This document shows, in pieces, positions 54,190 through 63,147 of a DNA stretch of 64,000 bases. The translations under genes and the position numbers were made by a program. The first letter of the stretch is position 1, and every line of letters begins with the position of its first letter. The stretch is from Alphaproteobacteria bacterium (GTDB lineage: Bacteria; Pseudomonadota; Alphaproteobacteria; Rhodobacterales; Rhodobacteraceae): contig JAUIFH010000004.1 of the NCBI GenBank assembly GCA_030429495.1, forward strand, positions 62,001 to 126,000, given 5' to 3'. The notes beneath the pieces were generated by a model. It was not told where the DNA came from, did no database searches, and saw nothing but the letters and a program-made list of their open reading frames with translations.

Positions 54190-56334
54190 TCAGCCGGCGG
54201 CCTTAACCTCGGCCCGCCTGCGGTGAAGCACCGGCTCGGTATAACCTGAAGGCTGCTCGCGACCGAGGAAAATCAGATCGCATGCCGCCTGGAAGGCGAT
54301 GCCCTGATAGCCCGACGCCATCGGCCGGTAGAGCGGGTCGCCCGCGTTCTGCCGGTCAACGACCCCGGCCATCTTCTTCAGCGCATCCATCACCTCGTCA
54401 CGGCTCACCACGCCGTGGTGGAGCCAGTTCGCCACATGCTGCGCCGAGATCCGACAGGTCGCGCGGTCCTCCATCAACCCGACATCGTTGATATCCGGCA
54501 CCTTGGAGCATCCCACGCCCTGATCGACCCAGCGCACCACGTAGCCGAGGATGCCCTGGCAGTTGTTTTCCACCTCGCGCCGGACCTGATCGGGCGTCCA
54601 CTTTCGGTAGGCCGCGAGCGGGATATCGAGGATCGTATCAACATAAGCCCGGCGCCCGCCCTTATTCAGCTTCGCCTGAACGGCAAACACATCGACCTTG
54701 TGATAATGCAGCGCGTGCAGCGTCGCCGCCGTGGGCGACGGCACCCAGGCGCAGTTCGCCCCGGCCTTCGGATGCTCGATCTTCTGCTCCAGCATCGCGG
54801 CCATCATGTCGGGGATGGCCCACATCCCCTTGCCGATCTGTGCGCGACCGGACAGCCCGCATTCCAGCCCGATATCGACATTCTGATTCTCGTAGCCCGA
54901 GATCCACGCCTTGCGCTTGATGAAGTCCTTACGGCTGAAGGGGCCGGCCTCCATCGACGTATGAATCTCGTCCCCGGTCCGGTCGAGGAAGCCGGTATTG
55001 ATGAACGCCACCCGGTTCTTTGCCGCGCGGATGCATTCCTTGAGGTTGACGGAGGTCCGCCGCTCCTCATCCATGATGCCGATCTTGACCGTGTGCTGCG
55101 GCAGGCCCAGCGCCTCCTCCACCCGGGTGAAGATCTCGTCGGCGAAGGCCACTTCTTCCGGTCCGTGCATCTTGGGTTTCACGACATAGACCGATCCATG
55201 ATGCGAATTGCGGTCACCGCCCGTCTTCTTCAGGTCGTGGATCGCGATCGCGACCGTGACCATGGCATCCATCAAACCCTCGAAAACCTCGCGGCCCTCA
55301 GCGTCCAAAATCGCGGGATTGGTCATGAGATGGCCGACATTGCGCACCAACATCAGCGCACGACCCTTGACGGTCAGTTCCGAACCGTCCGGCGCGGTAT
55401 AGTCCCGGTCCGCTTCGAGCCGGCGGCTGACGGTGCGGCCGCCCTTGTCGAACGTGTCCTCCAGATCGCCCTTCATCAGGCCAAGCCAGTTGGAATAGGC
55501 CTGCACCTTGTCCTCGGCGTCGACGCAGGCGACCGAATCCTCGCAATCCATGATCGCGGACATCGCGCTTTCCAGCCGCACATCAGCCAGACAGGCCTGA
55601 TCGCGCGCGCCGATGAAATGCGCGCGGTCGAAGACCAGTTCCACATGAAGCCCGTTGTTGCGCAGCAGGACCGCTTCGGGCGCACGCGGATTGCCGCGAT
55701 AGCCCGCGAACTTCTCGGGATGCACCAGCGGAAGGTCGTCGATCAGAAGCGCACCATCCTTGACATAGTAGCGGCGCACATCGGCATGACTCGCGCCCTC
55801 GATCGGGAACGCCTCATCCAGGAACACCCGCGCCCGCGCCACGACGCGCGCGCCCCGTCCGCGCTCGTAGCCGCCCTTGGGCGGCAGCGAGCCCATCGCA
55901 TCTGTCCCGTAGAGGCAGTCATAAAGGCTTCCCCAGCGCGCATTGGCCGCGTTCAGCGCATAGCGCGCGTTAGTGATCGGAACGACAAGCTGGGGGCCGG
56001 GCACGCTCGCGATCTCAGGATCGGTATTCGCGGTCTCGATCGCAAACTCCGGGCCTTCCGGCAGAAGGTAGCCGATCTCCGCCAGAAAGGTCTTGTAGGC
56101 CTCGTGGTCATGCGCCTCGCCGCGGCGGGCGATGTGCCATGCGTCGATCTTCTGCTGCAGCGCGTCGCGCTTTTCCAGAAGCGCCCGGTTCTTCGGACCA
56201 AGGTCGCGGACGATGCCGGCAAATCCCTTCCAGAATCCGTCCGGCGTCACACCGGTGCCCGGCAACGCCTCATTCTCGATGAAGCTGGCAAGTTCACCGG
56301 CCACCTGAAGCCCGTTTCGCTCAACTCGCGTCAT
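54190..56334 (-). CDS. glcB: Malate synthase G
   Basis: A 714-residue enzyme condensing glyoxylate with acetyl-CoA to malate. Characteristic segments: [111 protein letters not shown] with catalytic acids and Arg, and [42 protein letters not shown]. The ATG at 56334 is preceded by AAGGG with 7-bp spacing. A TTG two codons earlier is rejected. Length is normal for the G isoform. Presumably an operon with the GlcG-like gene. Confidence 0.95.
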   Translation of the reverse strand: MTRVERNGLQVAGELASFIENEALPGTGVTPDGFWKGFAGIVRDLGPKNRALLEKRDALQQKIDAWHIARRGEAHDHEAYKTFLAEIGYLLPEGPEFAIETANTDPEIASVPGPQLVVPITNARYALNAANARWGSLYDCLYGTDAMGSLPPKGGYERGRGARVVARARVFLDEAFPIEGASHADVRRYYVKDGALLIDDLPLVHPEKFAGYRGNPRAPEAVLLRNNGLHVELVFDRAHFIGARDQACLADVRLESAMSAIMDCEDSVACVDAEDKVQAYSNWLGLMKGDLEDTFDKGGRTVSRRLEADRDYTAPDGSELTVKGRALMLVRNVGHLMTNPAILDAEGREVFEGLMDAMVTVAIAIHDLKKTGGDRNSHHGSVYVVKPKMHGPEEVAFADEIFTRVEEALGLPQHTVKIGIMDEERRTSVNLKECIRAAKNRVAFINTGFLDRTGDEIHTSMEAGPFSRKDFIKRKAWISGYENQNVDIGLECGLSGRAQIGKGMWAIPDMMAAMLEQKIEHPKAGANCAWVPSPTAATLHALHYHKVDVFAVQAKLNKGGRRAYVDTILDIPLAAYRKWTPDQVRREVENNCQGILGYVVRWVDQGVGCSKVPDINDVGLMEDRATCRISAQHVANWLHHGVVSRDEVMDALKKMAGVVDRQNAGDPLYRPMASGYQGIAFQAACDLIFLGREQPSGYTEPVLHRRRAEVKAAG

Positions 56335-56447
56335 GCCCAACCCTTTTCTGCATACGACGATATGCCGCTCTCCAAGACCTACAGGAGCCGATTCCGTCCG
56401 GCAACGCCGCAGAGCGTCCTTTTTCCGCCAGGCGGGGCATCCGCAAG

Positions 56448-56519
56448 ATACTTAGGAGATCAGCTAATTATCCTTGCGCGACTCGGCAGAAGACGATACT
56501 TAGTTTTAATCCTAAGTAT
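56448..56519. promoter_or_regulatory. Repeated ATACTTAG operator sites upstream of arsR
   Basis: A perfect inverted repeat, ATACTTAG (56496-56503), spacer TTTTAATC, CTAAGTAT (56512-56519), ends 10 bp before the arsR ATG. A third copy of ATACTTAG occurs at 56448-56455. The pocket is AT-rich against a GC-rich background. Inverted repeats adjoining an ArsR start are typical autoregulatory sites. glcB diverges from the same 195-bp region. Confidence 0.65.
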
Positions 56520-56529
56520 AAGGACCCAG

Positions 56530-56877
56530 ATGAACCTCTCCCCCGGTCAGCTCGACATCCTCTTTCAGGCGCTCGGCGATCCCACCCGCCGCGCGATCCT
56601 TGACAGACTGGCGCGCGGGCCGGCGACCGTGACTGAGCTTTCCGCCCCCTTCGAAATGGCGCTGCCCTCGTTTCTTGCCCATGTCCGCAGGCTCGAGGCC
56701 TCGGGCCTTGTCGAGACCGCGAAGGATGGCCGCGTCCGCACCGTGACACTCGTCCCCGGTGCGTTCACCCCGGTCCGCTCATGGCTCGACGAACAGCGCG
56801 CCATCTGGGAGGGGCGCCTCGACCGCCTCGATGCCTATGTTCAAACCCTCATGCAGGACAATGACGATGGAACTTGA
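56530..56877 (+). CDS. ArsR family transcriptional regulator
   Basis: A 115-residue winged-helix regulator: LDILFQALGDPTRRAILDRLARGPATVTELSAPFEMALPSFLAHVRRLEASGLVETAKDGRVRTVTL, the classic ArsR/SmtB fold. There are no metal-binding cysteines, so it is not a metal sensor of the usual kind. This subgroup is generally paired with SRPBCC/AHSA1 proteins, as here. ATG 56530 lies 8 bp after AAGGA. Although the frame stays open far upstream across glcB, that extension is antisense and spurious. Confidence 0.9.
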   Translation: MNLSPGQLDILFQALGDPTRRAILDRLARGPATVTELSAPFEMALPSFLAHVRRLEASGLVETAKDGRVRTVTLVPGAFTPVRSWLDEQRAIWEGRLDRLDAYVQTLMQDNDDGT

Positions 56878-57337
56878 TCCGACCCTCGACCTCATCCTCG
56901 AACGCACAGTGAATGCCCCGCGGCACCTGCTGTTCCAATGCTGGACCGAGGAGAAGCACCTGCCCCACTTCTTCGTGCCGCGCCCGCATAAAGTCACGCA
57001 TTGCCGGCTAGACCCGCGCGTGGGCGGTGTCTTCGAGACGACATTCGATGTCGACGGGCAGGAAATGCAGAACAACGGCGTCTACCTTGAGGTCATCGAG
57101 AACGAAAAGCTCGTCTTCACCGATACCTACACCGAAGGCTGGAAGCCCGCGCCGGACCCTTTCATGACCGCCATCGTGCTTTTCGAGGATGCCGACAGCG
57201 GCAAGACGAAATACACCGCGATCGCCCGTCACCGTTCAGCCGAAAAGGCCGATGCGCACAAGGCGATGGGCTTCTATGACGGCTGGGGCACCGTCGTGAC
57301 GCAGCTTGAGGAATATGCACAGGGCCTGATGAAATGA
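56867..57337 (+). CDS. SRPBCC (AHSA1-like) domain protein (1)
   Basis: A 156-residue START/Bet v1-like single-domain protein: LDLILERTVNAPRHLLFQCWTEEKHLPHFFVPRPHKVTHCRLDPRVGGVFETTFDVDGQEM, a central VFTDTYTEGW and a C-terminal helix GFYDGWGTVVTQLEEYAQGL, as in the AHSA1 group. The ATG at 56867 lies within the end of arsR with AGGA 8 bp upstream. An ATG two codons earlier (56861) is possible. Presumed to bind a small hydrophobic ligand; function unknown. Confidence 0.87.
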   Translation: MELDPTLDLILERTVNAPRHLLFQCWTEEKHLPHFFVPRPHKVTHCRLDPRVGGVFETTFDVDGQEMQNNGVYLEVIENEKLVFTDTYTEGWKPAPDPFMTAIVLFEDADSGKTKYTAIARHRSAEKADAHKAMGFYDGWGTVVTQLEEYAQGLMK

Positions 57338-57786
57338 GCGGCGGCGACAACCGCACGATGGTGATCGAACGGATGATCGCGGCGCCGCTCGCGACCGTAT
57401 GGTCGGCATGGACAGACCCGGAAGCGCTGCCGCAATGGTGGGGGCCCGACGGCTTCTCCTGCCGCACACGGCGGATCGACCTCCGCGACGGCGGGGAATG
57501 GGTGTTCGACATGATCGGCCCCGACGGGGCGAACTATCCCAACCACCACCACGCGATCCGCCACCGGCCGATGACCGGTATCGACTATACGCTTCTGTGG
57601 GGCGAGAACGGACCAAAGCATGCCGATGCAAGCGTCCGGTTCGAGGATCTGGCTGGGCGCACGAAAGTCACGCTCTCCATGACCTTCGTGACCGAAGAAG
57701 AGTTCGAGGCCGCGAAGGGCTTCGGCGCGGCCGAACTCGGGCAGCAGACGCTGGCCAAGCTCTCCGCCCATGTCGGCGCCGGCTGA
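57334..57786 (+). CDS. SRPBCC (AHSA1-like) domain protein (2)
   Basis: A 150-residue second copy of the same fold: MVIERMIAAPLATVWSAWTDPEALPQWWGPDGFSCRTRRIDLRDGGEWVFDMIGPDGANYPNHH, with the WWGP and GGEW motifs typical of AHSA1 proteins, and C-terminal FGAAELGQQTLAKLSAHV. It starts with an ATGA overlap with the first SRPBCC gene. The two proteins are only distantly similar, so they are not a recent duplication; a heterodimer or two ligands are possible. Confidence 0.88.
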   Translation: MSGGDNRTMVIERMIAAPLATVWSAWTDPEALPQWWGPDGFSCRTRRIDLRDGGEWVFDMIGPDGANYPNHHHAIRHRPMTGIDYTLLWGENGPKHADASVRFEDLAGRTKVTLSMTFVTEEEFEAAKGFGAAELGQQTLAKLSAHVGAG

Positions 57787-57853
57787 TCGCCGGCCGGTTG
57801 CGGTGCCCGGGCGGAGCGCCTAACGTCCGCCCCGAAACCATCCGGAGAGCCCG

Positions 57854-60436
57854 ATGAAGGACGCCGCCCCGCAACCGACGCTTCTTGCCGACTACGCCCC
57901 CTACCCCTTCACCGTGACCGGCGTCGACCTGACCTTCCGGCTGTCGCCGGACGCGACTCGTATCGTCGCGCGCATCGGCTTCGCGCCGAACCCGGACCGT
58001 CCCGGCCGGCACGGCCTGCGGCTGGACGGAGAGATGCTGACGCTCTGCTCGGCATCTGTCGATGGCAGGGCTGTTCAGCCGGTCAAGGACGAAACCGGGC
58101 TGACGCTGCCGGCCGACCAGATGCCGGACGGCCCCTTCACCTGGGAAGCCGAGGTGGAGATCGACCCCAAGGGCAACACCGCGCTCGAGGGGCTCTACAT
58201 GTCGGGCGGTATTTACTGCACCCAGTGCGAGGCCGAAGGGTTCCGCAAGATCACCTTCTATCCCGACCGGCCCGACGTGATGGCGCCGTTCAAGGTGCGG
58301 ATCGAAAGCGACATGCCGGTCCTCCTGTCGAACGGAAATCCGTCGGGCAGCGGTGACGGATGGGCCGAATGGACCGATCCGTGGCCGAAGCCCGCCTATC
58401 TTTTCGCCCTGGTCGCCGGCGAGCTTGTTGCGGTGCGCGACAGCTTCACCACCGCATCCGGCCGCAACGTCGACCTCGCGATCTGGGTCCGCGCCGGCGA
58501 CGAGGACCGTTGCGCCTACGCGATGGACAGTCTGAAGCGCTCGATGAAGTGGGATGAGGAGGTTTATGGCCGCGAGTATGATTTGGATATTTTCAACATT
58601 GTTGCCGTCGATGACTTCAATATGGGAGCGATGGAGAACAAGGGATTGAACATTTTCAACTCCAAGCTCGTTCTCGCCAGCCCCGAGACGGCAACGGACG
58701 CCGATTTCGAACGGATCGAAGGCGTCATCGCGCACGAATACTTCCACAACTGGACCGGCAATCGCATCACCTGCCGCGACTGGTTCCAGCTTTGCCTCAA
58801 GGAGGGTCTCACGGTCTTCCGCGACCAGCAGTTCACATCCGACATGCGCTCGGCCCCGGTCAAGCGGATCGACGATGTGCTGACACTGCGCGCACGCCAG
58901 TTCCGTGAGGACATGGGCCCCCTCGCCCATCCCGTCCGGCCCGACAGATATGTCGAGATCAACAATTTCTACACGGCAACCGTCTACGAGAAGGGCGCCG
59001 AGGTCATCGGGATGCTGAAGCGGCTTGTCGGCGATGACAGCTACCGCGAGGCACTCGACCTCTATTTCGACCGCCACGATGGCGATGCCGCAACGATCGA
59101 GGACTGGCTGAAGGTCTTTGAGGACGCGACGGACCGCGACCTGACCCAGTTCAAGCGCTGGTACACCGATGCCGGAACGCCGCGCCTTACCGTGTCCGAG
59201 GCGTGGTCTCCCGCTGACGCGGGTGGCACCTATACGCTCACCTTCCACCAGAAGACCGCGCCGACGCCGGGGCAGGACGAAAAGCCGCCGCGCGTGATCC
59301 CCATCGCGGTCGGGCTGCTCAATCCGAACGGAGACGAGGTTGTGCCGACGACCGTTCTGGAAATGACGAAGGTCACGCAAAGCTTCCGTTTCGACGGGCT
59401 CGCCTCCCGCCCCGTGGCCTCGATCCTGCGCGGTTTCTCCGCGCCCGTTGTGCTCGACCGCGAGGTCGACGCGCAGGAGCGTGCCTTCCTCCTTGCCCAC
59501 GACACCGACCCGTTCAACAAGTGGGAGGCCGGCCGGGCGCTCGCCAAGGATGTGCTGATCCGCATGATCGGCAAGGGGGCGGAGCCGTCGGGCAGCTATA
59601 TCGACGCGCTCGGCGCGCTCCTGACCGACGAAAGCCTGGACCCCGCGTTCCGCGCGCTTTGCCTCAGGCTGCCATCCGAGGATGACCTCGCACAGACCCT
59701 CCACGATGCCGGGCATGTGCCGGACCCCGTCGCGATCCACGATCATCGAAAAACCCTTGCCAAGGCCATCGCGCGGCAGTTGCAGAAGCCGCTGACAGCG
59801 ACCTACGAGGCGCTGGCGACGGACGGGCCCTTCTCACCCGACGCGGCCTCGGCCGGCGCGCGGGCACTCAGGCTGGCCTGTCTCGGCCTTCTCAACCAGA
59901 TCGACCACGGCACCCGCGCGGCCTCGCTCTTCGCGAGCGCGTCCAATATGACCGAAGCCTACGGGGCCCTGACCTGCATCATCGAAAGCGGGCGCGGTAC
60001 GCGCGAGGTCGCAGCCTTCTACGACCGCTGGCGCGGCAACCGGCTGGTCATCGACAAGTGGTTCGCGGTGCAGGTTGGCCATGCCGAACCGGATCAGGCC
60101 GCCGCGACGGCCGCCCGGCTGGCGGAACATCCCGATTTCGACTGGAAGAACCCCAACCGCTTCCGCGCGCTGCTAGGTGCCCTCAGCGCCAATCACGCAG
60201 GCTTCCATCACACCTCCGGCGACGCTTATCGCTTCTACGCCGACTGGCTGCTGAAGCTCGACCCGGTCAACCCGCAGACTACGGCGCGGATGTCGACGGC
60301 GTTCGAGACATGGTCGCGCTACGATGCCGACCGGCAGGCGCTGATCGGGACGGAGCTGGATCGCATCCTTGCCTCGCCCGGCCTCAGCCGCGACCTGACG
60401 GAGATGGCCGGGCGCATCCGCGGCGCCCATGCGTAA
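57854..60436 (+). CDS. pepN: Aminopeptidase N (M1 family)
   Basis: An 860-residue zinc aminopeptidase of the E. coli PepN type. The exopeptidase motif GAMEN is at about 258-262. The zinc motif HEYFHNWTGNR begins at about 294 with catalytic Glu295, and the third ligand Glu lies near 317 in CLKEGLTVFRDQQF. The N-terminal domain has YMSGGIYCTQCEAEGFRKITFYPDRPDVMAPF, as in the family. A large helical C-terminal domain follows. Codon use shifts strongly toward AT-ending codons around 58560-58665, just before and across GAMEN. Overlaps the SDR gene by 8 bp. Confidence 0.95.
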   Translation: MKDAAPQPTLLADYAPYPFTVTGVDLTFRLSPDATRIVARIGFAPNPDRPGRHGLRLDGEMLTLCSASVDGRAVQPVKDETGLTLPADQMPDGPFTWEAEVEIDPKGNTALEGLYMSGGIYCTQCEAEGFRKITFYPDRPDVMAPFKVRIESDMPVLLSNGNPSGSGDGWAEWTDPWPKPAYLFALVAGELVAVRDSFTTASGRNVDLAIWVRAGDEDRCAYAMDSLKRSMKWDEEVYGREYDLDIFNIVAVDDFNMGAMENKGLNIFNSKLVLASPETATDADFERIEGVIAHEYFHNWTGNRITCRDWFQLCLKEGLTVFRDQQFTSDMRSAPVKRIDDVLTLRARQFREDMGPLAHPVRPDRYVEINNFYTATVYEKGAEVIGMLKRLVGDDSYREALDLYFDRHDGDAATIEDWLKVFEDATDRDLTQFKRWYTDAGTPRLTVSEAWSPADAGGTYTLTFHQKTAPTPGQDEKPPRVIPIAVGLLNPNGDEVVPTTVLEMTKVTQSFRFDGLASRPVASILRGFSAPVVLDREVDAQERAFLLAHDTDPFNKWEAGRALAKDVLIRMIGKGAEPSGSYIDALGALLTDESLDPAFRALCLRLPSEDDLAQTLHDAGHVPDPVAIHDHRKTLAKAIARQLQKPLTATYEALATDGPFSPDAASAGARALRLACLGLLNQIDHGTRAASLFASASNMTEAYGALTCIIESGRGTREVAAFYDRWRGNRLVIDKWFAVQVGHAEPDQAAATAARLAEHPDFDWKNPNRFRALLGALSANHAGFHHTSGDAYRFYADWLLKLDPVNPQTTARMSTAFETWSRYDADRQALIGTELDRILASPGLSRDLTEMAGRIRGAHA

Positions 60437-61175
60437 GGTTGCGCTCATCACCGGCGCGTCGGACGGGATCGGCCAGGAAACCGCCCGCCAGATGGCGCGC
60501 GACGGCTGGGACGTCGCGGTGCATTACAACCGCAACCGCGCGGGGGCGGATCTGACGGCGCAGGCGGTGGCCGATGCCGGTGGCAGGGCGGAAGTCCTGC
60601 AGGCCGATCTCTCGGACCAATTCGCGCCCCAACGCCTCATGGCGGCATTTGACGCGGCCTTTCCCCGCCTCGACGCGCTGGTCAACAATGCCGGCATCGT
60701 GGATGCGGCCGCGCGGGTCGAAGACATGTCGCCCGAGCGCGTGACCCGCATGTTCGCCGTCAATCTTACCGCGCCGTTCCTGCTTGCCGGGCTGGCCGCG
60801 CGGCGGATGTCGACGAAACACGGCGGCGCCGGCGGCGTGATCGTCAATGTCTCTTCTGCCGCCGCCCGGCTCGGCTCGGCGGGGCAATATGTGGACTATG
60901 CATCGTCCAAGGCCGGGCTCGACATCATGACGAAGGGCTTGGCCGAGGAAGTCGCCGCCGAGGGCGTCCGCGTCGTCTCCGTCCGCCCCGGCGTGATTGA
61001 GACCGACATACACGCGAAAGGCGGACAGCCCGATCGCGCCCGGACCCTTGCGACGGCGATCCCGATGGGGCGTGCCGGCCAGCCATACGAGGTGGCGCGC
61101 ACGATCCTGTGGCTCACATCCGGGGATGCGTCTTACGTCACGGGTGCCGTTCTCGATGTCAGCGGCGGGCGCTAG
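60429..61175 (+). CDS. Short-chain dehydrogenase/reductase
   Basis: A 248-residue classical SDR. Cofactor motif TGASDGIG is at residues 9-16, followed by NNAG. The catalytic tetrad is seen in VNVSSAAARLG and YVDYASSKAGLD (Tyr and Lys of YxxxK). GVIETDIHAKGGQPDRA follows, and the C-terminus ends LWLTSGDASYVTGAVLDVSGGR, typical of glucose dehydrogenase-like or ketoreductase-like SDRs. HYNRNRAGADL after the second strand favours NADP(H). Substrate unknown. Translationally coupled to pepN. Confidence 0.9.
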   Translation: MRKVALITGASDGIGQETARQMARDGWDVAVHYNRNRAGADLTAQAVADAGGRAEVLQADLSDQFAPQRLMAAFDAAFPRLDALVNNAGIVDAAARVEDMSPERVTRMFAVNLTAPFLLAGLAARRMSTKHGGAGGVIVNVSSAAARLGSAGQYVDYASSKAGLDIMTKGLAEEVAAEGVRVVSVRPGVIETDIHAKGGQPDRARTLATAIPMGRAGQPYEVARTILWLTSGDASYVTGAVLDVSGGR

Positions 61176-61351
61176 AGTGATCCGAATCGCTCGCCTTCCG
61201 GCTGAACGCGTTTCAACGCTTGCGCGTAAAAACAACGTAGGATATCAGTTAATTTACTGAATTAAATCAAATTGTTTCTGCCGCGCGAAAGCTGCTTTCC
61301 CCAAGATACCCGGCATTGTCCGAACGCGCGGCACTGAGGTAAAGTTAACCC

Positions 61352-61768
61352 ATGGTGGTGGTTGATACATTTGAATGGCGTGGCCAGGGGCGTCGGCCCG
61401 GCATGTATTTCGCGCTCGGCGTGGGCATGGCGGCCGTCTATCTCGGTCTGAAGCTTCAGCTGAATGCCCTCGTTCCGGCATTGGCGGCGATCTATGTGGC
61501 GCTGGTTCTGCTGCGTCTGATCACGACGCCGACGCGGGGGTTCCGGCTGACCGGCGACCGGCTGACATGGTTCACAGGCATGCGGCGGCACAGCGTGACG
61601 TTCGACAGGATTGTCGGCGTCAGCATCGGGCCCGACGTCGATGGCCAGACGATCTGCGTGGTTTCCATGCGCGATGGTTCGACCGTGGCGCTGCCCGGTG
61701 TCGAGACGGTGGCGCCCGACAAGCTGATGCGGGAATTCGGCGTCCGGGGCATCCGCATCACGGCCTGA
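61352..61768 (+). CDS. Small membrane protein with possible PH-like domain
   Basis: A 138-residue product. Two transmembrane helices lie at about 16-34 and 38-57 (YFALGVGMAAVYLGLKLQL; ALVPALAAIYVALVLLRLI). They are followed by a soluble beta-rich part, TRGFRLTGDRLTWFTGMRRHSVTFDRIVGVSIGPDVDGQTICVVSMRDGSTVALPG, reminiscent of bacterial PH-like domains found after paired helices. Resemblance is weak. The AT-rich 176-bp upstream region probably holds its promoter. Confidence 0.75.
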   Translation: MVVVDTFEWRGQGRRPGMYFALGVGMAAVYLGLKLQLNALVPALAAIYVALVLLRLITTPTRGFRLTGDRLTWFTGMRRHSVTFDRIVGVSIGPDVDGQTICVVSMRDGSTVALPGVETVAPDKLMREFGVRGIRITA

Positions 61769-61788
61769 ACGACGGGCCGGAGGCGGCT

Positions 61789-62394
61789 TCAGCCGCAGTA
61801 GTCCTGTGCCCGCGTCCACGCGGCGATGTCTGCGCGCTTTTTCTCTGCGCGCATCGGCGCCCAGTCCCTTGCGATCCCGCGCCAGCCACTGGAGCCGTTC
61901 CGCACGATTGCCCCGTCACGTTCGACCTGATGCGCCGCGATCCGAACGGCACAGGCGAGGTTCGCGCTGCCATCGGTCAGGCCCCTGCCTTCAGGCAGCT
62001 CGCAATCATAGGCACGCGCGGTCTGTGGCGCGATCTGCATCAAGCCGACCCAGCGCCCGCCACCGCCCTTGGCGGTCGGGTTCCACGTGCTTTCGTGCTT
62101 GGCGAGCGATGAGAGCAGACCCGCCCAGAACGCGCGCCGTTCGGGCATCGTCGCCTCGGGGTATTTCGGACAGAACTCGTCGATGTCCGCCGGAACCGTG
62201 GTCGCCAGCACTGCGCCTTCCGCGCGCAGCGCGGCAAGGGTGGCGGCGGTCCAGTCCTCGGCCTCCGGCCGGTGGTCCCAGCGCATCGCCGGCAGGAACG
62301 CGGCCTGACCGACTTCGGCGTCCACCGGCTGGACACAGCCGAGCGGAAGGAGAAGAAGGGCGAAAGCCAGCGGCCGGGCGGTGCGGAGAGGCAT
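61789..62394 (-). CDS. Lytic transglycosylase domain lipoprotein
   Basis: A 201-residue predicted lipoprotein. MPLRTARPLAFALLLLPLGCVQP contains a lipobox LPLGC with the lipidated Cys at about residue 20. The soluble domain has an SLT-like pattern: LLSSLAKHESTWNPTAKGGGGRWVGLMQIAPQTARAYDCELPEG, with the catalytic Glu in KHESTW. The Gly-Leu-Met-Gln-Ile motif is typical of goose-type/Slt lysozymes. The start at 62394 is chosen for its signal peptide; the upstream open frame is antisense to the neighbour. It likely cleaves peptidoglycan at the inner face of the outer membrane. Confidence 0.87.
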   Translation of the reverse strand: MPLRTARPLAFALLLLPLGCVQPVDAEVGQAAFLPAMRWDHRPEAEDWTAATLAALRAEGAVLATTVPADIDEFCPKYPEATMPERRAFWAGLLSSLAKHESTWNPTAKGGGGRWVGLMQIAPQTARAYDCELPEGRGLTDGSANLACAVRIAAHQVERDGAIVRNGSSGWRGIARDWAPMRAEKKRADIAAWTRAQDYCG

Positions 62395-62517
62395 GAGGAC
62401 AACAGCCCGATTGCACCGGTCCTGCGCGCCGGCGCCGCGGAAGGTCTGCGAAATCCCGCGGCCGCGCAACGGGGCTTGACAACAATCGGCGGAACCTTGC
62501 CTGATTTTCGCCGTTCT

Positions 62518-62536
62518 GCCGGAATACGGTTCCGGC
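62518..62536 (+). other. Leader hairpin upstream of the 62561 gene
   Basis: GCCGGAA (62518-62524) pairs perfectly with TTCCGGC (62530-62536) around loop TACGG. It ends 24 bp before the ATG at 62561, just ahead of the CAGGAG ribosome binding site. A TTGACA at 62476-62481 could be the -35 of the promoter, giving this hairpin a place in the 5' leader. Confidence 0.4.
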
Positions 62537-62560
62537 AAAAGGTGATTCAGGAGCCCGCCC

Positions 62561-63094
62561 ATGCCCATCATTCTCGGCCTCATCGGCGCAATCACGGTCG
62601 CTTTCATCTGGATCATGCGAATGCGCAATGCCGCTGAAATGACGCATGAAATTGCGGGAGTAGCGCAGGATGTACTGGCTGCCGCGCGTCGCCTCGGCTT
62701 TCGCCGCAGGCTCGATACCCATCCCGTCGACTCGATCGAGGAACCGCCGCTCGCAATTGGCGCGCTGGCGATCGCATTCCTGGAACTCGGCGGCCTGCCG
62801 ACGGCCGAACAGCAGGACGCGCTTCTGAAATCGCTTCAGGCACATACGGGGCAAGGTATGAAAGACGCCGAAGAGACGCTGATTCTGGGTCGCTGGCTGG
62901 TGAACGAGGCGAATGGCCCGCAGCCGGCGATCGCGCGGCTGTCGCGGCGGCTGGCCAAGATCGACCGCGCGGGCAGCTTCACGCCGCTGATGGCGGTTCT
63001 GAACGACGTCGCCGCGTCGGGCCGCAATGCCGCCGTCTCCGACCGGCAGAAAGATGCGCTGGACGAGATCGCGCGCGCGTTCAAGATCGGCTGA
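62561..63094 (+). CDS. Conserved-looking membrane-anchored protein of unknown function
   Basis: A 177-residue product with one N-terminal transmembrane helix (IILGLIGAITVAFIWIMRM) and a long alpha-helical cytoplasmic part (AAMTHEIAGVAQDVLAAARRLGFRRRLDTHPVDSIEEPPLAIGALAIAFLELGG, then LLKSLQAHTGQGMKDAEETLILGRWLVNEANGPQPAIARLSRRL). The helical repeat is vaguely like TerB-type domains, but I cannot assign a family. CAGGAG lies 9 bp before the ATG. Divergent from the lytic transglycosylase gene. Confidence 0.8.
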   Translation: MPIILGLIGAITVAFIWIMRMRNAAEMTHEIAGVAQDVLAAARRLGFRRRLDTHPVDSIEEPPLAIGALAIAFLELGGLPTAEQQDALLKSLQAHTGQGMKDAEETLILGRWLVNEANGPQPAIARLSRRLAKIDRAGSFTPLMAVLNDVAASGRNAAVSDRQKDALDEIARAFKIG

Positions 63095-63147
63095 CCGCTC
63101 GCCCGATCGTGAAGCCGGAAGGGCGCATACCGCGCTATGAAGGACAT

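Noticed and set aside
54415-56877. 820-codon plus-strand open frame running through glcB into arsR
   Set aside because: The part over glcB is antisense to a certain gene. Only the last 115 codons, from ATG 56530, resemble a protein family (ArsR).
57668-59746. 692-codon minus-strand open frame over pepN
   Set aside because: Antisense artefact of GC-rich codon use; pepN is unmistakable on the plus strand.
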